Of a stretch of DNA of 64,000 nt, positions 1 through 10,420 are shown piece after piece. Location: contig CM053252.1 of the NCBI GenBank assembly GCA_028583405.1, positions 31,439,562-31,503,561 of the forward strand, read 5' to 3'. Each line of letters opens with the position of its first letter. Positions within the stretch are counted from its first letter, which is position 1. The position numbers and the translations under genes are program-made. Below the pieces are notes generated by a model. It saw only the letters and a list, made by a program, of their open reading frames with translations. It did no database searches and was not told where the DNA came from. This DNA comes from Pogonophryne albipinna (Eukaryota; Chordata; Actinopteri; Perciformes; Artedidraconidae).

Positions 1-92
1 GCTGGTAGACAATAAGTCAAAAACATTCCTACTTTTCACTGCCTTAAGGAAATGGCTTTACGGTTGAGAATGTGTGCTCTGTTGTTCTGCAG

Positions 93-460
93 GCAGATAT
101 GTACGCTCCAATCTGAACATGCCTCCCAGTTTGCCGCTGTGGGGGGGGCAGAGAGATTACGACATGGACGCTCCCATCACTGTGATCGGATCCACACAGG
201 CTCGACTTGTGGGTACGTCACTAAAATACTTTTTTAAATGATGCACTACACCTTGGCAGGGGAAGAAATCTGTTAGTTTAATGTGACTCATATGTGCTTC
301 TTCTCAGGTGAGGCTCTGTTAGAGAGTAACACAGTGATCGACTTTGTGTACTGTTCTCCTTCTCTGCGATGTGTTCAGACTGCACAGAACATCCTGAAAG
401 GTGAGAGAAGAGGTTAAGTTTGCCTGGATTGCCTTTTTATTTTGAAGATGAGCTAAAGAG

Positions 461-539
<79 letters not shown>

Positions 540-2277
540 CAGGTCTGCAGCAGGATGGTAAGCTGAAGGTGCGAGTGGAACCGGGGCTTTTTGAGTGGAC
601 CAAGTGGGTTTCGGGGACCTCCCTGCCTGCGTGGATCCCCCCCACTGACCTGGCTGCAGCCCACTTCAGTGTGGACACAACATACAGGTGATGCAAACAA
701 GGCACACCTTGTGCGGTTCAAATGCTGTGTTCATTAGACATGTAGAAGAATGTGTCATCTGCAAAACGTCCCACATAGTTTTACAAAGTCATGCCTAAAT
801 GTTTGCCTGTCAATTGATTGGCAGTAGATCACCTGGTAGGCTGGAACCCCATGTCTTAGTTTTACCCGCCTGGGTTCGAATAAAAAAATAAAAGATGTAG
901 ATAAGGTAATGTACGGTTTATTTGTGCAGTTTACATGCTTAACATGCAGCAGATGTTGCTGTGTTTTCTATCCATTCTGCCAGTTCACTAACAGAAGTTG
1001 TAGATAGCTTTGACCTGTATGTTTGATGAGTGCTGTTAAATTGGATCTTTTTAACTGAAAACAACAACCCCAAACCACAGTGCACTTCCATTCAAAGTTA
1101 ATCAAGATTTATATATTTTTTTTATGTACCAGTGGTTTTGTAAAAATCTCTTTTTGTCTCAATGCAGACCTCTGATCCCAGTCAGCAAGCTCAGTGTGTC
1201 CGAACCTTACGAGACCTACATGAGCCGGAGCTACCAAGTGACCAAAGATATCCTGTCAGACTGCAGAAACACTGGTGAGAAACACAGCAGAGCTCCTGCT
1301 AAGAGAGGAACCTCATCCTTTATTGTTTTGCATGCTCATGTGTTTGTCCACTGCTGATGTTCCATCCTGCCTGGGTTTCCACTCTCCGTAGGAAACAACG
1401 TGCTGATTGTAGCCCACGCGTCTTCCTTAGAGGCGTGCACACGGCAGCTGCAGGGCCGCGGCCCACAGAGCGCCAAGGACTTCATCCAAGTAGTCCGAAA
1501 GGTCTGTTCAATAGATGTTTTGCTTTTAGACATTTCCTATCTATCAATCAATACTCCATGTGGTTCCTTCTGCTACTGGAAAAGAAAAGAAATTACCAAC
1601 TTGGCTGAATAAATGAATGAAAAAACAAAACACTTTGCATGCCTATGGAAAACAACTGTTAAACTAACAATGTATTTTTCTTTAAAAATACATCACCATT
1701 TAGAAGCTGATTATATCTTTGTATTTCAAATGTAAATGAGCAGACAGGGCAACTTTAGCTTTCTAGAGGTACTTTACTCGAGGTAAAGTATTCCCTAAGT
1801 AAGAAATGAAATGTAGAGAAGTAGAAATATATGGATCATATAGATTAGAAGTGGCCCCACAAAATGGCCATATTTGAGAATACGTGTACCATATGAAAAA
1901 ATGTAATCACAAAAAAACATTCTTCTAAAATAAACATAGGCAACATTTAAATGTACCAACCCTTTATCTTCTTTTTCAAATGATGAAACACATCTTTGTC
2001 ATGCAAGAAATGTGCAGAATGTCAAATGAGCCATTACAGTGTTCAGTTAATAATGAAGGAGGGGTTCAATACAAAAAAGGGTAAATTCACTCTAAAACTA
2101 ATTCTCAAACGTATTATTGTTTCTTCTTCTTGGTCTTAGATCCCCTACCTGGGCTTCTGTTCCTGTGAGGAGCAGGGAGACACAGGGGTTTGGCAGTTAG
2201 TGGACCCTCCCATCCTCCCCCTCACACACGGACCAAACCACTCCTTGGACTGGAGGGAGACACTGATGCAAGAATGA
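93..2277 (+). CDS. ubash3b: Ubiquitin-associated and SH3 domain-containing protein B (Sts-1/TULA-2), C-terminal part
   Basis: Six exons, 93-212, 308-400, 543-687, 1168-1274, 1392-1501 and 2140-2277, join in frame (713 nt) and end at TGA 2275-2277. They encode about 237 C-terminal residues of Sts-1/TULA-2, a histidine-phosphatase-fold tyrosine phosphatase that dampens receptor and Syk/ZAP-70 signalling. Seen: the SPSLRCVQTA segment with the phosphate-binding Arg, VEPGLFEWTKW with the active-site Glu, and VAHASSLEA with the second catalytic His. The UBA, SH3 and phosphoesterase parts and the first catalytic RH motif lie upstream of the window. The C-terminus WRETLMQE resembles UBASH3B (human ends WRETLLQE) rather than UBASH3A, which ends differently. 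All introns are GT-AG; the one before 543 is almost filled by a TG microsatellite. No frameshift or stop is seen. Confidence 0.93.
462..537. repeat. (TG)38 microsatellite abutting a splice acceptor
   Basis: About 76 bp of uninterrupted TG repeat occupy more than half of the 142 bp ubash3b intron 401-542. The repeat ends five bases before the exon that starts at 543, so it stands where the polypyrimidine tract would normally be. Confidence 0.97.
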
Positions 2278-3848
2278 CATCTGATCTGAACTCTGTCCCA
2301 CCTGATCAGACTGTGCTCCTTCCCCTCCACTGACTGCAGGAACAAGTTTCAGACCAGTGCCACTAAAATACTGGAAGCTTTCTTTTTCCCGCCTCTTCAC
2401 AGAGCTGGTGGCTCAGCAGTGAGTCATGAAAAAGCTTCATGCCTGAATATGAAGAAAAGTCGCAGCCGATTAATGGTTGTCGAACTGACTGATCTGACTC
2501 TGAGGCTGGATTAAACAATGATTTAACAAATGTCCACTTACAATAATTACAGTATTGCATTTTTATTTTTGCAGGTAGTGTGAGATTGAATTAGTCTGGC
2601 AGTACGGGTGTTGGCTACACTGCTGGGAGAGCTCTCACTGAACACCAGCTGACTTTGTCATCCCAGTCTCAGAACATTTTGTGAAATAAGCACATTTTAT
2701 AACAGATAATATTGTCCTGTGTAAAGAAAAATAATTTATTACAAACAAAAATGCCTGAAAATTTAGTTTTTTTGTTGTTGTTTTTATAAACAAATAACTG
2801 TATGAATGCAGAATCTTGAGGCAACATGACAAGATGTTGTTATTGCATCGCATTTTGAGCAGTATTGACCAATTATTTGTTTGCGTGCTTTGCTTGCACC
2901 CAGGTAAAAAGACTGTGTTGAGAGTGTAAGAGCGGAACGCATTACCTCCCTCCCATTTTTGAAGTCATCAACCGTTTTCTGACGACTATTTCCTTTTTCT
3001 TTAATAAAAAAAATAGGTGAGCTACTTCTTAAACAACCTGGTCGCAGAAGTCATCTCTGAACTCCAACTTAATTTCAATGTCTCAATTTGCTAACATTAC
3101 TGAGGCCTCTCTCGAAATCAGCATGCCTTATAGGCCAATTCAATTCTAAATGATCAGACTGATGTCACTGCAATTTTAGCTACCTGTTTTTTTCTCATTT
3201 ACACTTCATTTAGACTATATCTTGCAGGCTCATTTCCCCTCAATAAAATATGTATTTCACATTTTGTGGTTCCCTAAATATGAACTGGATAACTCAAAAC
3301 TCAAATTGGTTGACTTTACTAAACCTAGCTTACTACAATTAAACATTAGCTGTAAGCATACAAGAGTAGCCTATACATTACACCCATTAAAATGTATTGA
3401 ATTAAATGTTCAAAGTAGGTCTTGCTAAAAATCAGCGTGACCATGCTTACCATGTGATGTTTATAATTTAGGTTTTAGCATGTGTTATTAGCCTGTCATC
3501 ATGCAATAACAATTAAACATGTTATGCTAACATTAGCATGATTATGTTTATGTTGCCTTCCAAAGGGATTGTGGTGAGCATCTTCAAGTAAAGAGATTAT
3601 ATGAATTATTGACGTCATTATGTATTTGTATTTAATGCATTACCTTACATGCTTGCTAGCTTACTAAAATGTTAGCCATGGTAGCTTGACACGTTGTTTC
3701 GACTTAACATCTTTAACAACAAATATATTGTGTACACCCATGTCATAACCACAAGCTCATGAGTACCATCTGACAGCAGCATTAGTTCCAACATACTGTA
3801 CAGTATCTCAGATGCTAAACCTTGTAGCACTTGCTTTTTACTTAGGAT

Positions 3849-4947
3849 CAGGGGCGGATCTAGAAAAATATTCATGGGGTGGCAGGAGAATTTGAGGGGT
3901 GGCATCCCCTGGCAGAAGTATATGCTGATTTAATCGCAGTCATATCAATCAATGTTAACTTGGAAAGATTTTTGAAATACTAACATAAAATATACATTCT
4001 GGTACTCTCTTGAGAAGAAAAATAAATAAATCTATTACTCCACGACATATTTAAAAAAATGAATGCCATTTTAGTTTTTTGTTACTTTGTTCTGAAAGCT
4101 GAACCTGCTGCTCCTCACAGAGAGAAGAGGGAAGAGGCTGTGTGAATTACTTTACATTGTGGATAAGGGTGGATGTGGATAGCCCCCATTGTTCTGTGTG
4201 TCAAAATGAAAGACAGCCCACACACCTATCAATCATCAAACCGTGGGGTCTTATTTCATTACGTGTTGATTTCTATCAACACGTAATGTTGTATCGATGT
4301 ATATAGAGATGTACTACCGCAAAAGTATTCTCCGTCGGGACTTCCTGCAACAACACCACGCCGTTATCGTGATTCTGATTGGCCAGAAGACATTATCAAA
4401 GATGTTCTATTGAGAAGACGATCACTACGTGACAAAAGTTTTCAAAACCGTTTCTAGTCTTCGGTATTTCCAGACAAGTGGCTGCTGAAATCAATCTTAC
4501 TAACTGCTGTCTGTGCAATTTACTCCGCGCGAGTTGGCGGACTTTATTTCACTTACTTTAACATCATTGTTCATGGTGGGGCTAAGGTGGGGCTAAGCCA
4601 TTTCTTGGTATGGCTGCCTACCCCAGCCATACCCTGACCTCAAATACCTCATTCCTTCCGTCTACTTGGATCTGAAATGCTTCTCGTTTTGCGCTGTCCT
4701 CCCGTTCAAAGGAAATCGCCGCCAATCATATTTCCAAGCTCGCGACAGGGGGGGAGGGGTTACAAGGCTCGGGTCTTGTGCTGCATTCACTTGCACTCGG
4801 ACATTAGAGATTTTCTCTCATAAATGTCTGATGAGCCACAACTTTTCTTTCAAAACAAAGCTGCCAACTCGGGTGGCAGCTGGGGTGGCAATGCATTTTT
4901 CTGAGGTGGCAGCTGCCACCCCGTGCCACCCCGTAAAACCGCCACTG
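3849..4947. mobile_element. Non-autonomous hAT transposon in ubash3b 3' region
   Basis: The element starts CAGGGGCGG and ends CCGCCACTG, with imperfect inverted repeats that both contain GGGGTGGCA. It is flanked by an exact 8-bp target duplication, CTTAGGAT, at 3841-3848 and 4948-4955, the hallmark of hAT transposition. It is 1,099 bp with no transposase frame, so it is a deletion derivative moved in trans. Its interior (about 4309-4640) is closely repeated at about 40020-40320. Confidence 0.9.
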
Positions 4948-5626
4948 CTTAGGATACTGTAAACCATTTTGACTTGGCAGTATTTAAACTCCACTAAACA
5001 AACAATAACAACAAACAAATTTGCCTCCAATGAAACTGAAAGTTTGCACAACTTTAGTTTGAGTATGTGCTTAGTTCACAAAATTGAATGAGACTGTAAA
5101 GAGAGTGTAATATCATACAGTAAAATCCCTGCTTCTGTGTACAGATCCCAGCAGCATATTCACCGTTCATTCACACCGCTGCTTGCCCTTCTTCAGTGAG
5201 GGAAAACATATCAGTGCTGGCTTCACGTCTTCATCAGGGAATCGCATATTTTGGTAGCACATCCAGTACAGCAGTGTCTTCTGTCATTAATGTATTGTAT
5301 GTAAAAGGAACAGTAACTATATAACAGCACAACCTGCACTATTGACAATCATACGGTAACTGCTTAATTCTGTTCCGATTTTTTCTTTTGTAAGTTTGAG
5401 TTTGGTAAATGTTCTTCAAAATTCAGAGTAGCTGTAAATAATCATATTTTAGGGAAAAAAAGTCTTCCAGTTGCATTTTTATTTATTTATCAACCTTTCA
5501 TGCAGATGTTACAAGCAAACATATTAACAGCATGCACAATTTTTATGCTCGGTATCTCAGGTGTTGACTGCATTTAAGACATGTTCCAGTAATTGAGTGA
5601 CTGTGTTGTTGTGAGTGCCTGTTGGG

Positions 5627-5632
5627 AATAAA
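5627..5632 (+). terminator. Candidate polyadenylation signal of ubash3b
   Basis: AATAAA is followed within 30 bases by GTGATGTCTCCTGATGTTCT, a GT-rich downstream element. A second AATAAA lies at 5778-5783. Confidence 0.45.
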
Positions 5633-5898
5633 GTGATGTCTCCTGATGTTCTGACTTTCTACCCTGGTGCAGAAAAAGAAGCTGTTTTAAACGATCAGTA
5701 CGTTTGTGAGACGGTTGTCATCACAGCCTTGTTGATGAAAACATCTCAATTCAGGGTACATTTCTTTTGCCTTTTAGAATAAAAATCATCTTGCAGAATT
5801 GAAAATGATGTGTCCTGTCTATGACATGAGTTGCTTCTAAAGCCATTATGATGGGAATTTATAGTGATTCAATATATATGTACGTTTCCTCGCTATGA

Positions 5899-6440
5899 AA
5901 TGTTCTCAGACCGAAGGGAGTCGCCCTGACCATTGTCAGGCAATTATCATATGGATGTTAATTTGAATTAACATGCTGTGCTTCTCCTTCTGTCTGCCCC
6001 CACCCAATTTAGGACTGTAATGTGGATTGCCTTCCTTCCTGTGTCTCATCTCTATAAATGACTTTTCTGTGTAAGAATCAAGTTTTTTTTTACCGAGGAC
6101 TCTTTTTAGACAGACGTGTCTAGTTATTATGTAGTGGTTGTTATTATCTGGTGGATCTGGATAAAACTGGACCAGATTTAGTTAATCTCACAAGAGACAA
6201 AATAACTATAGAGAGATAGTGGGTGGTTATAACAGTAAAGCTGCGTCTGAGGATGATCTTAGTCCAGCACCAGTCTTCTCTTCAATAATGCAAACAATGT
6301 TTGACAGAGACAACGATAGTCTAAAACAATTAAAAAAGTGGGAAGAATTGGGTTTTCCAAAAGATGGGGGTTTCAGTTTAACTGGATGCATTGGTTGGGT
6401 TAAGTGTGGAATTTCCACCACAGCCATAGTTCAAACCTAA
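5899..6440 (+). mobile_element. Endogenous retrovirus remnant: possible LTR end, primer site and gag start
   Basis: A 73-codon frame at 6219-6440 starts with MGG (a possible N-myristoylation glycine). It contains a Trp followed by a GFPKDGGFS segment, a pattern resembling the matrix region of gammaretroviral Gag (W...WPRDGTF). About 50 bases upstream, near 6150, TGGTGGATCTGG could be a tRNA primer-binding site, and TCTATAAATG near 6051 could be a TATA box of a degraded LTR. The frame stops after 73 codons; no capsid, pol, env or second LTR is seen. Assignment rests on weak local similarity and arrangement. A fragment of an unrelated repeat is possible. Confidence 0.35.
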
Positions 6441-6607
6441 AAATAAATACACTTCAAGTTTAGTTGTTCCAACAAGATTATTCTTGACTCCTTTTCTACC
6501 AAAATCATCCAATTGTGTACAAATGATCACCTCTTCTATGCCTATTTTGAACTCCACTTTTAATGACTAAATACATAGTGAGGTAAGGCTTACGTGTCTG
6601 TATACCC

Positions 6608-7691
6608 AACCTGTTAAGCCCGGCAGCCCCCGCCTGGGGGGAAACTGTGTCTTAGGGCTTCTTAACATTTAACAACTCAGCTAACTGACGATATGAAAAA
6701 TGTTTAGCTAAACGAAACACAAGGGTAATACCAAGCCTCTGAATTAGCACTAAGTGAAAAAATGCTAACGCACTTACCACAGAACTCACGGTATAAATAT
6801 TGTATTACTTATCGGATCTGCACAAACAAGATATCAAATTAAAGCTGAGATTCCACAGCTTCTATAGGTATAAGTAGCATCACTGTGCGACCAGAACCCA
6901 GCAGCGAAGGCAAAACCCAGACAACACACAACGTAGCTTTACGGAACCAAAACGGCAAATAGTCTTACCGTTGCTGTTTTCTGATCAAAAGTTGTGTTCA
7001 ATGGCATTAAAACGCATAGAAACGCTGCTGAAGGTTAATCCAATTTGTCTGTGTCACTTTGAAATGATTACTGATAATCCATCATAACACTTTTGTAAAA
7101 AACTGAGATTTCATAGAGTGTGTGAGAGCTACAACCCAGTTTCCAGTTTTGGGCATGCTGCGCTCATTCACCATTGGTAATGTTTAGATGGATTTAGGAT
7201 TCTATTGGCTCTAACGGTTCAAAAGAGGTGTCAATCATCAAAATCTACCGAGGGGGGCCAGAGATATGGCAAATCCACCCAAATGACCCCTGAAGAGGTT
7301 TTTTTTCTAAATCTCTCTAAAAAGGTCAAATGTCACTTGTTTGGCATCAATCTTGATACAGGGTACTTATTATATGTTATAGTTTGGATTCCTAAAGCTT
7401 TTAGTCTAATATCCCATCATTCAAGTGTGGTTTTCACTATAAGTACTTTTTTCTTTTTTGGACGGACACTATAATTCAATTTTTTTTACTATGTTCAATC
7501 TGAATTTACTTTAAAATAAAAACATCTATATTGATTCTGACTTTTCTACATCCAACTCACAGGTTTATCATTGCTTTGAGAAAAAAGATTATTAATTTAC
7601 CCCTTTTTAGAAGTGAAGATATAGTCATTTGTTCTGGGAATGTCATTTTCGAGGCTGAGACCTGAAAAACAGGCTCAGAGCTTAACAGGTT
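6608..7691. mobile_element. Inverted-repeat element with AACCTGTTAAGC ends
   Basis: AACCTGTTAAGC at 6608-6619 is repeated as its reverse complement at 7680-7691, enclosing about 1.08 kb without a coding frame. This is the structure of a non-autonomous DNA transposon. I could not fix the target duplication, so the superfamily is open. Confidence 0.55.
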
Positions 7692-7763
7692 AAGACCAGT
7701 AAATATATAATTTAGTATGTCTCGCTGCAATGGGTAGCCAGGAGAAGGCTTTGAATCATCCAC

Positions 7764-8127
7764 TTAAAGGTAGGGTTGGTAAGAATGGAGAAACCAGCTC
7801 GAGTGCGCTAGAATTTGAAACTACGCAGCCGAAAAAAATCTGCCCCTTCCTTCAACTCACACGAAAGGCTAGCGCACATGACCAATGAGGGCACGAGATA
7901 AATTTGTGCACGAGATGGAAGGCTGACAGGCAGGTAGGCCATCCAGTTATTTTAGCCTGGCCGGCTAAAATGATTGGTCGTGTTTTTACAGTACTACGGC
8001 TTCCACTGATGACAAATTTGTATGTATTTATTGTCAAAGCAATATTCATTGCTATCGGGATGTTAAGAGCATTCCATGGACTATAACAAAAAGTGTTTCT
8101 GAAGTGAATTACCTACCCCACCTTTAA
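7764..8127 (+). mobile_element. TTAA-flanked MITE, copy 1 (piggyBac-like)
   Basis: TTAA at 7764-7767 is followed by AGGTAGGGTTGGTAA; the right end is the reverse complement (TTACCTACCCCACCT) before TTAA 8124-8127. The element is 364 bp, non-coding, and nearly identical in layout to the copy at 44551-44917. TTAA target sites and short inverted repeats suggest mobilisation by a piggyBac-type transposase; Kolobok also uses TTAA. Confidence 0.8.
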
Positions 8128-8690
8128 GTAATGCGGTTCTTATGTAAAATGCATCTGGCTTTTCTTTTTTTCTGGGGTGTAGTATACTGGAGGTGCATGG
8201 AAATACTATTTTTATTTTCCAAGTCAATTGGAGTGTTTAAGTATTTTAAGAAAGAAAAGAGAGAGTGGTGTGAGCTACAGGAAGTGGTGTGGCAGATAGG
8301 GTTGTGAACACACTCACAGAAGGTAAGAGCTACAGGAACAATCTACCCTGTGTGTATCCTTATCCTGATTTACTTATTATACCTAAATATGTTATGTCTT
8401 ATCCTAATGTCACATGTGTAGGAGTTCAATAAATCAGGGAAGCCCCATTTCATCTTACAGTTAAATTGCCTCAGTTCAAAACTCTCATCGGGAATTAACA
8501 ATATTTTTCTAGAAAGCCCTGTTTCTATCTTTGGAATGGTAACCCTGTTGTCAGTTCCATTTCGTAGATGTGTTGTTAAAATTCCAATTGCAATGTTTAC
8601 ATTTGAACAATGAATCGATCACAGCAGAAGTTAAGGGGGTGCTTTCCAGTTAAGCTAAGCTGACAGCAGGTAATATAAAACTGCAGAAAG
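8128..8690. other. Intergenic stretch upstream of the 560-aa gene
   Basis: No coding frame or repeat is recognised. It should contain the promoter of the gene whose first exon ends at 8741, but I see no convincing core element. Confidence 0.3.
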
Positions 8691-8699
8691 CACATGCTC

Positions 8700-8741
8700 A
8701 GAAGTAGTTTAAGAACAACAAGGAGAAAGAAGGTCATCCTG
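8700..8741 (+). other. Candidate non-coding first exon of the 560-aa gene
   Basis: A purine-rich stretch ends in CATCCTG followed by the strong donor GTGAGTT at 8742, and the next acceptor is at 9065-9066. The 5' boundary is not determined. Confidence 0.4.
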
Positions 8742-9113
8742 GTGAGTTACACATATTGTTTTTGGCTGATATGATAAGCTTCTGGCATTTATATGTGTTT
8801 CTTATTCAAAGGAAGGTAGCGCAGAAGTAGGATGTGGCTAATTTGAAATCCTTTCATTAACCCAATAGTACATTAAAAAAAATAAACGTAATCTTTTTAC
8901 TCACAATAATTAAATGAGAGCACATATACCACCCTCATGTTGGTCTGTTAAATTTAAAGCTGGAACTAGCAGCCGTTTAGCTTCAGCACCGAAGACCGGA
9001 AACAGCTATCTTTGTCTTTTTGTAGTAATTTTTGATGTCATTGTGGTAATTTTGTGTCTCTTCCAGTAGTTAAGTTAAGTGCTAAGCATGTGAAGAGGGC
9101 CAGATATCACATT

Positions 9114-10379
9114 ATGTCTCAAACTTTTGATGTGAACATGGAGCCTCTGCAGTGGCCCATAGCTCCAGATGGATACATCCCCAACTCTGTGATCCGGAGC
9201 TGGAGTAGGAATGGAAAGGCTATTAACATTACGGGCTATTTGGATGATATATTTGATAGTCTTCAGCACTGCACAACAAATGATGAGGAGGATGAGAGCA
9301 CAAGAGTGTTCTGGTTGGCAGATGAGGAAGAGGAAGAGGAAATAAAGACAGATGATGTGAAACAGCGCGGGAAAGAAAAGGAAGATAAGAAAAATGAGAA
9401 AGGCAAGGTGGAGAGACACGAAAGGGCGTATGAGAATAAAGAAAGGGAAGAAGAAGACAAGAAAGATGGCTTTGACCTTCTGAAGCCCTCCTACGACATC
9501 CAGACTACTCTGCAGAACCAGCAGATAACATCTGATGAAGGACAAATGAATGTTGAGCCTCAGAGGCAAGAAGTTCGTTCAACATACAATTCAAGAAAGA
9601 CTGTGGAGAAAATCCTGTAAGTGTTACAATAAATTATGATTGCTATTTCTGATGCAATTTAGAAAAGACAGCTCTATGTAAACTTTTTTTTCTAGACTAA
9701 CCTGTCATGACAATGGACCTAAACAACTGGGAGAGAAACGAGAAGACTTCAAGCCTCAAGAGACCATCACAGCTCCCCTCCAATATGTTTCCGTGCCCTT
9801 CAGAGAGAAAACATCCAGCTTCATTTCCAAAGGTACTAGCAATGTATGCTAATATGGCATTTTAGATGGTTATTTTGGCATGTTTTAACAATACATAAGT
9901 AGTCTATAGCAATGAACTACTAGGATAAGAAAGACATTTCAACAACCCTCTTGATTATTTGAAGTAAACAGAAAATCAGTTTAAGGACCTATATATTTAG
10001 GAACCTTTTTGTCCTAAATGTACCTGAATTTAACTTAATTGTTTTAAGGACCAACAGAAGCCCTGAAGCTTCCAGAACCTTCCGTGATGTGTCCTGTGGT
10101 GTCTGCAGAAAGTGCTGTGGTGTCTCCAGTAGCTGTCATCTCAAAGCAAGGTTACTGTCTGCAAGAGAACATACTGTATTCATTCGATGTGTGAAGACAT
10201 GATGCAAGAACAGAGGTGTTGTTAAGCGGGAAGTCCATGTGATTTAAGAGAGATCCAAATCAAACCAGACCATGATTAACTCTGACAACCTGATTCAAGT
10301 TGAAAATTATAAAAGCCCAATGTGAAAATATATTGGAGTTTGTAAATGTTACAGAATTGGACTCAAATGTAAAGTACAG

Positions 10380-10420
<41 letters not shown>

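Larger units (their letters stand above)
2278..5800 (+). other. Probable long 3' UTR of ubash3b
   Basis: No gene is seen between the ubash3b stop and the next transcription unit. Two canonical AATAAA hexamers stand at 5627-5632, followed by a GT-rich stretch, and at 5778-5783. The UTR would be 3.3-3.5 kb, about a third of it an inserted hAT element (3849-4947). An earlier AATAAA near 3000 could give a shorter form. The UTR extent is inferred from the signals only. Confidence 0.45.

Noticed and set aside
319..721. Minus-strand frames opposite the ubash3b exon and TG repeat
   Set aside because: They consist of a His/Thr run from the TG microsatellite and the antisense of a real exon.
9075..9569. 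164-codon minus-strand frame
   Set aside because: It is the complement of the coding exon 9114-9616; its Phe/Leu-rich content comes from the Lys/Glu codons.
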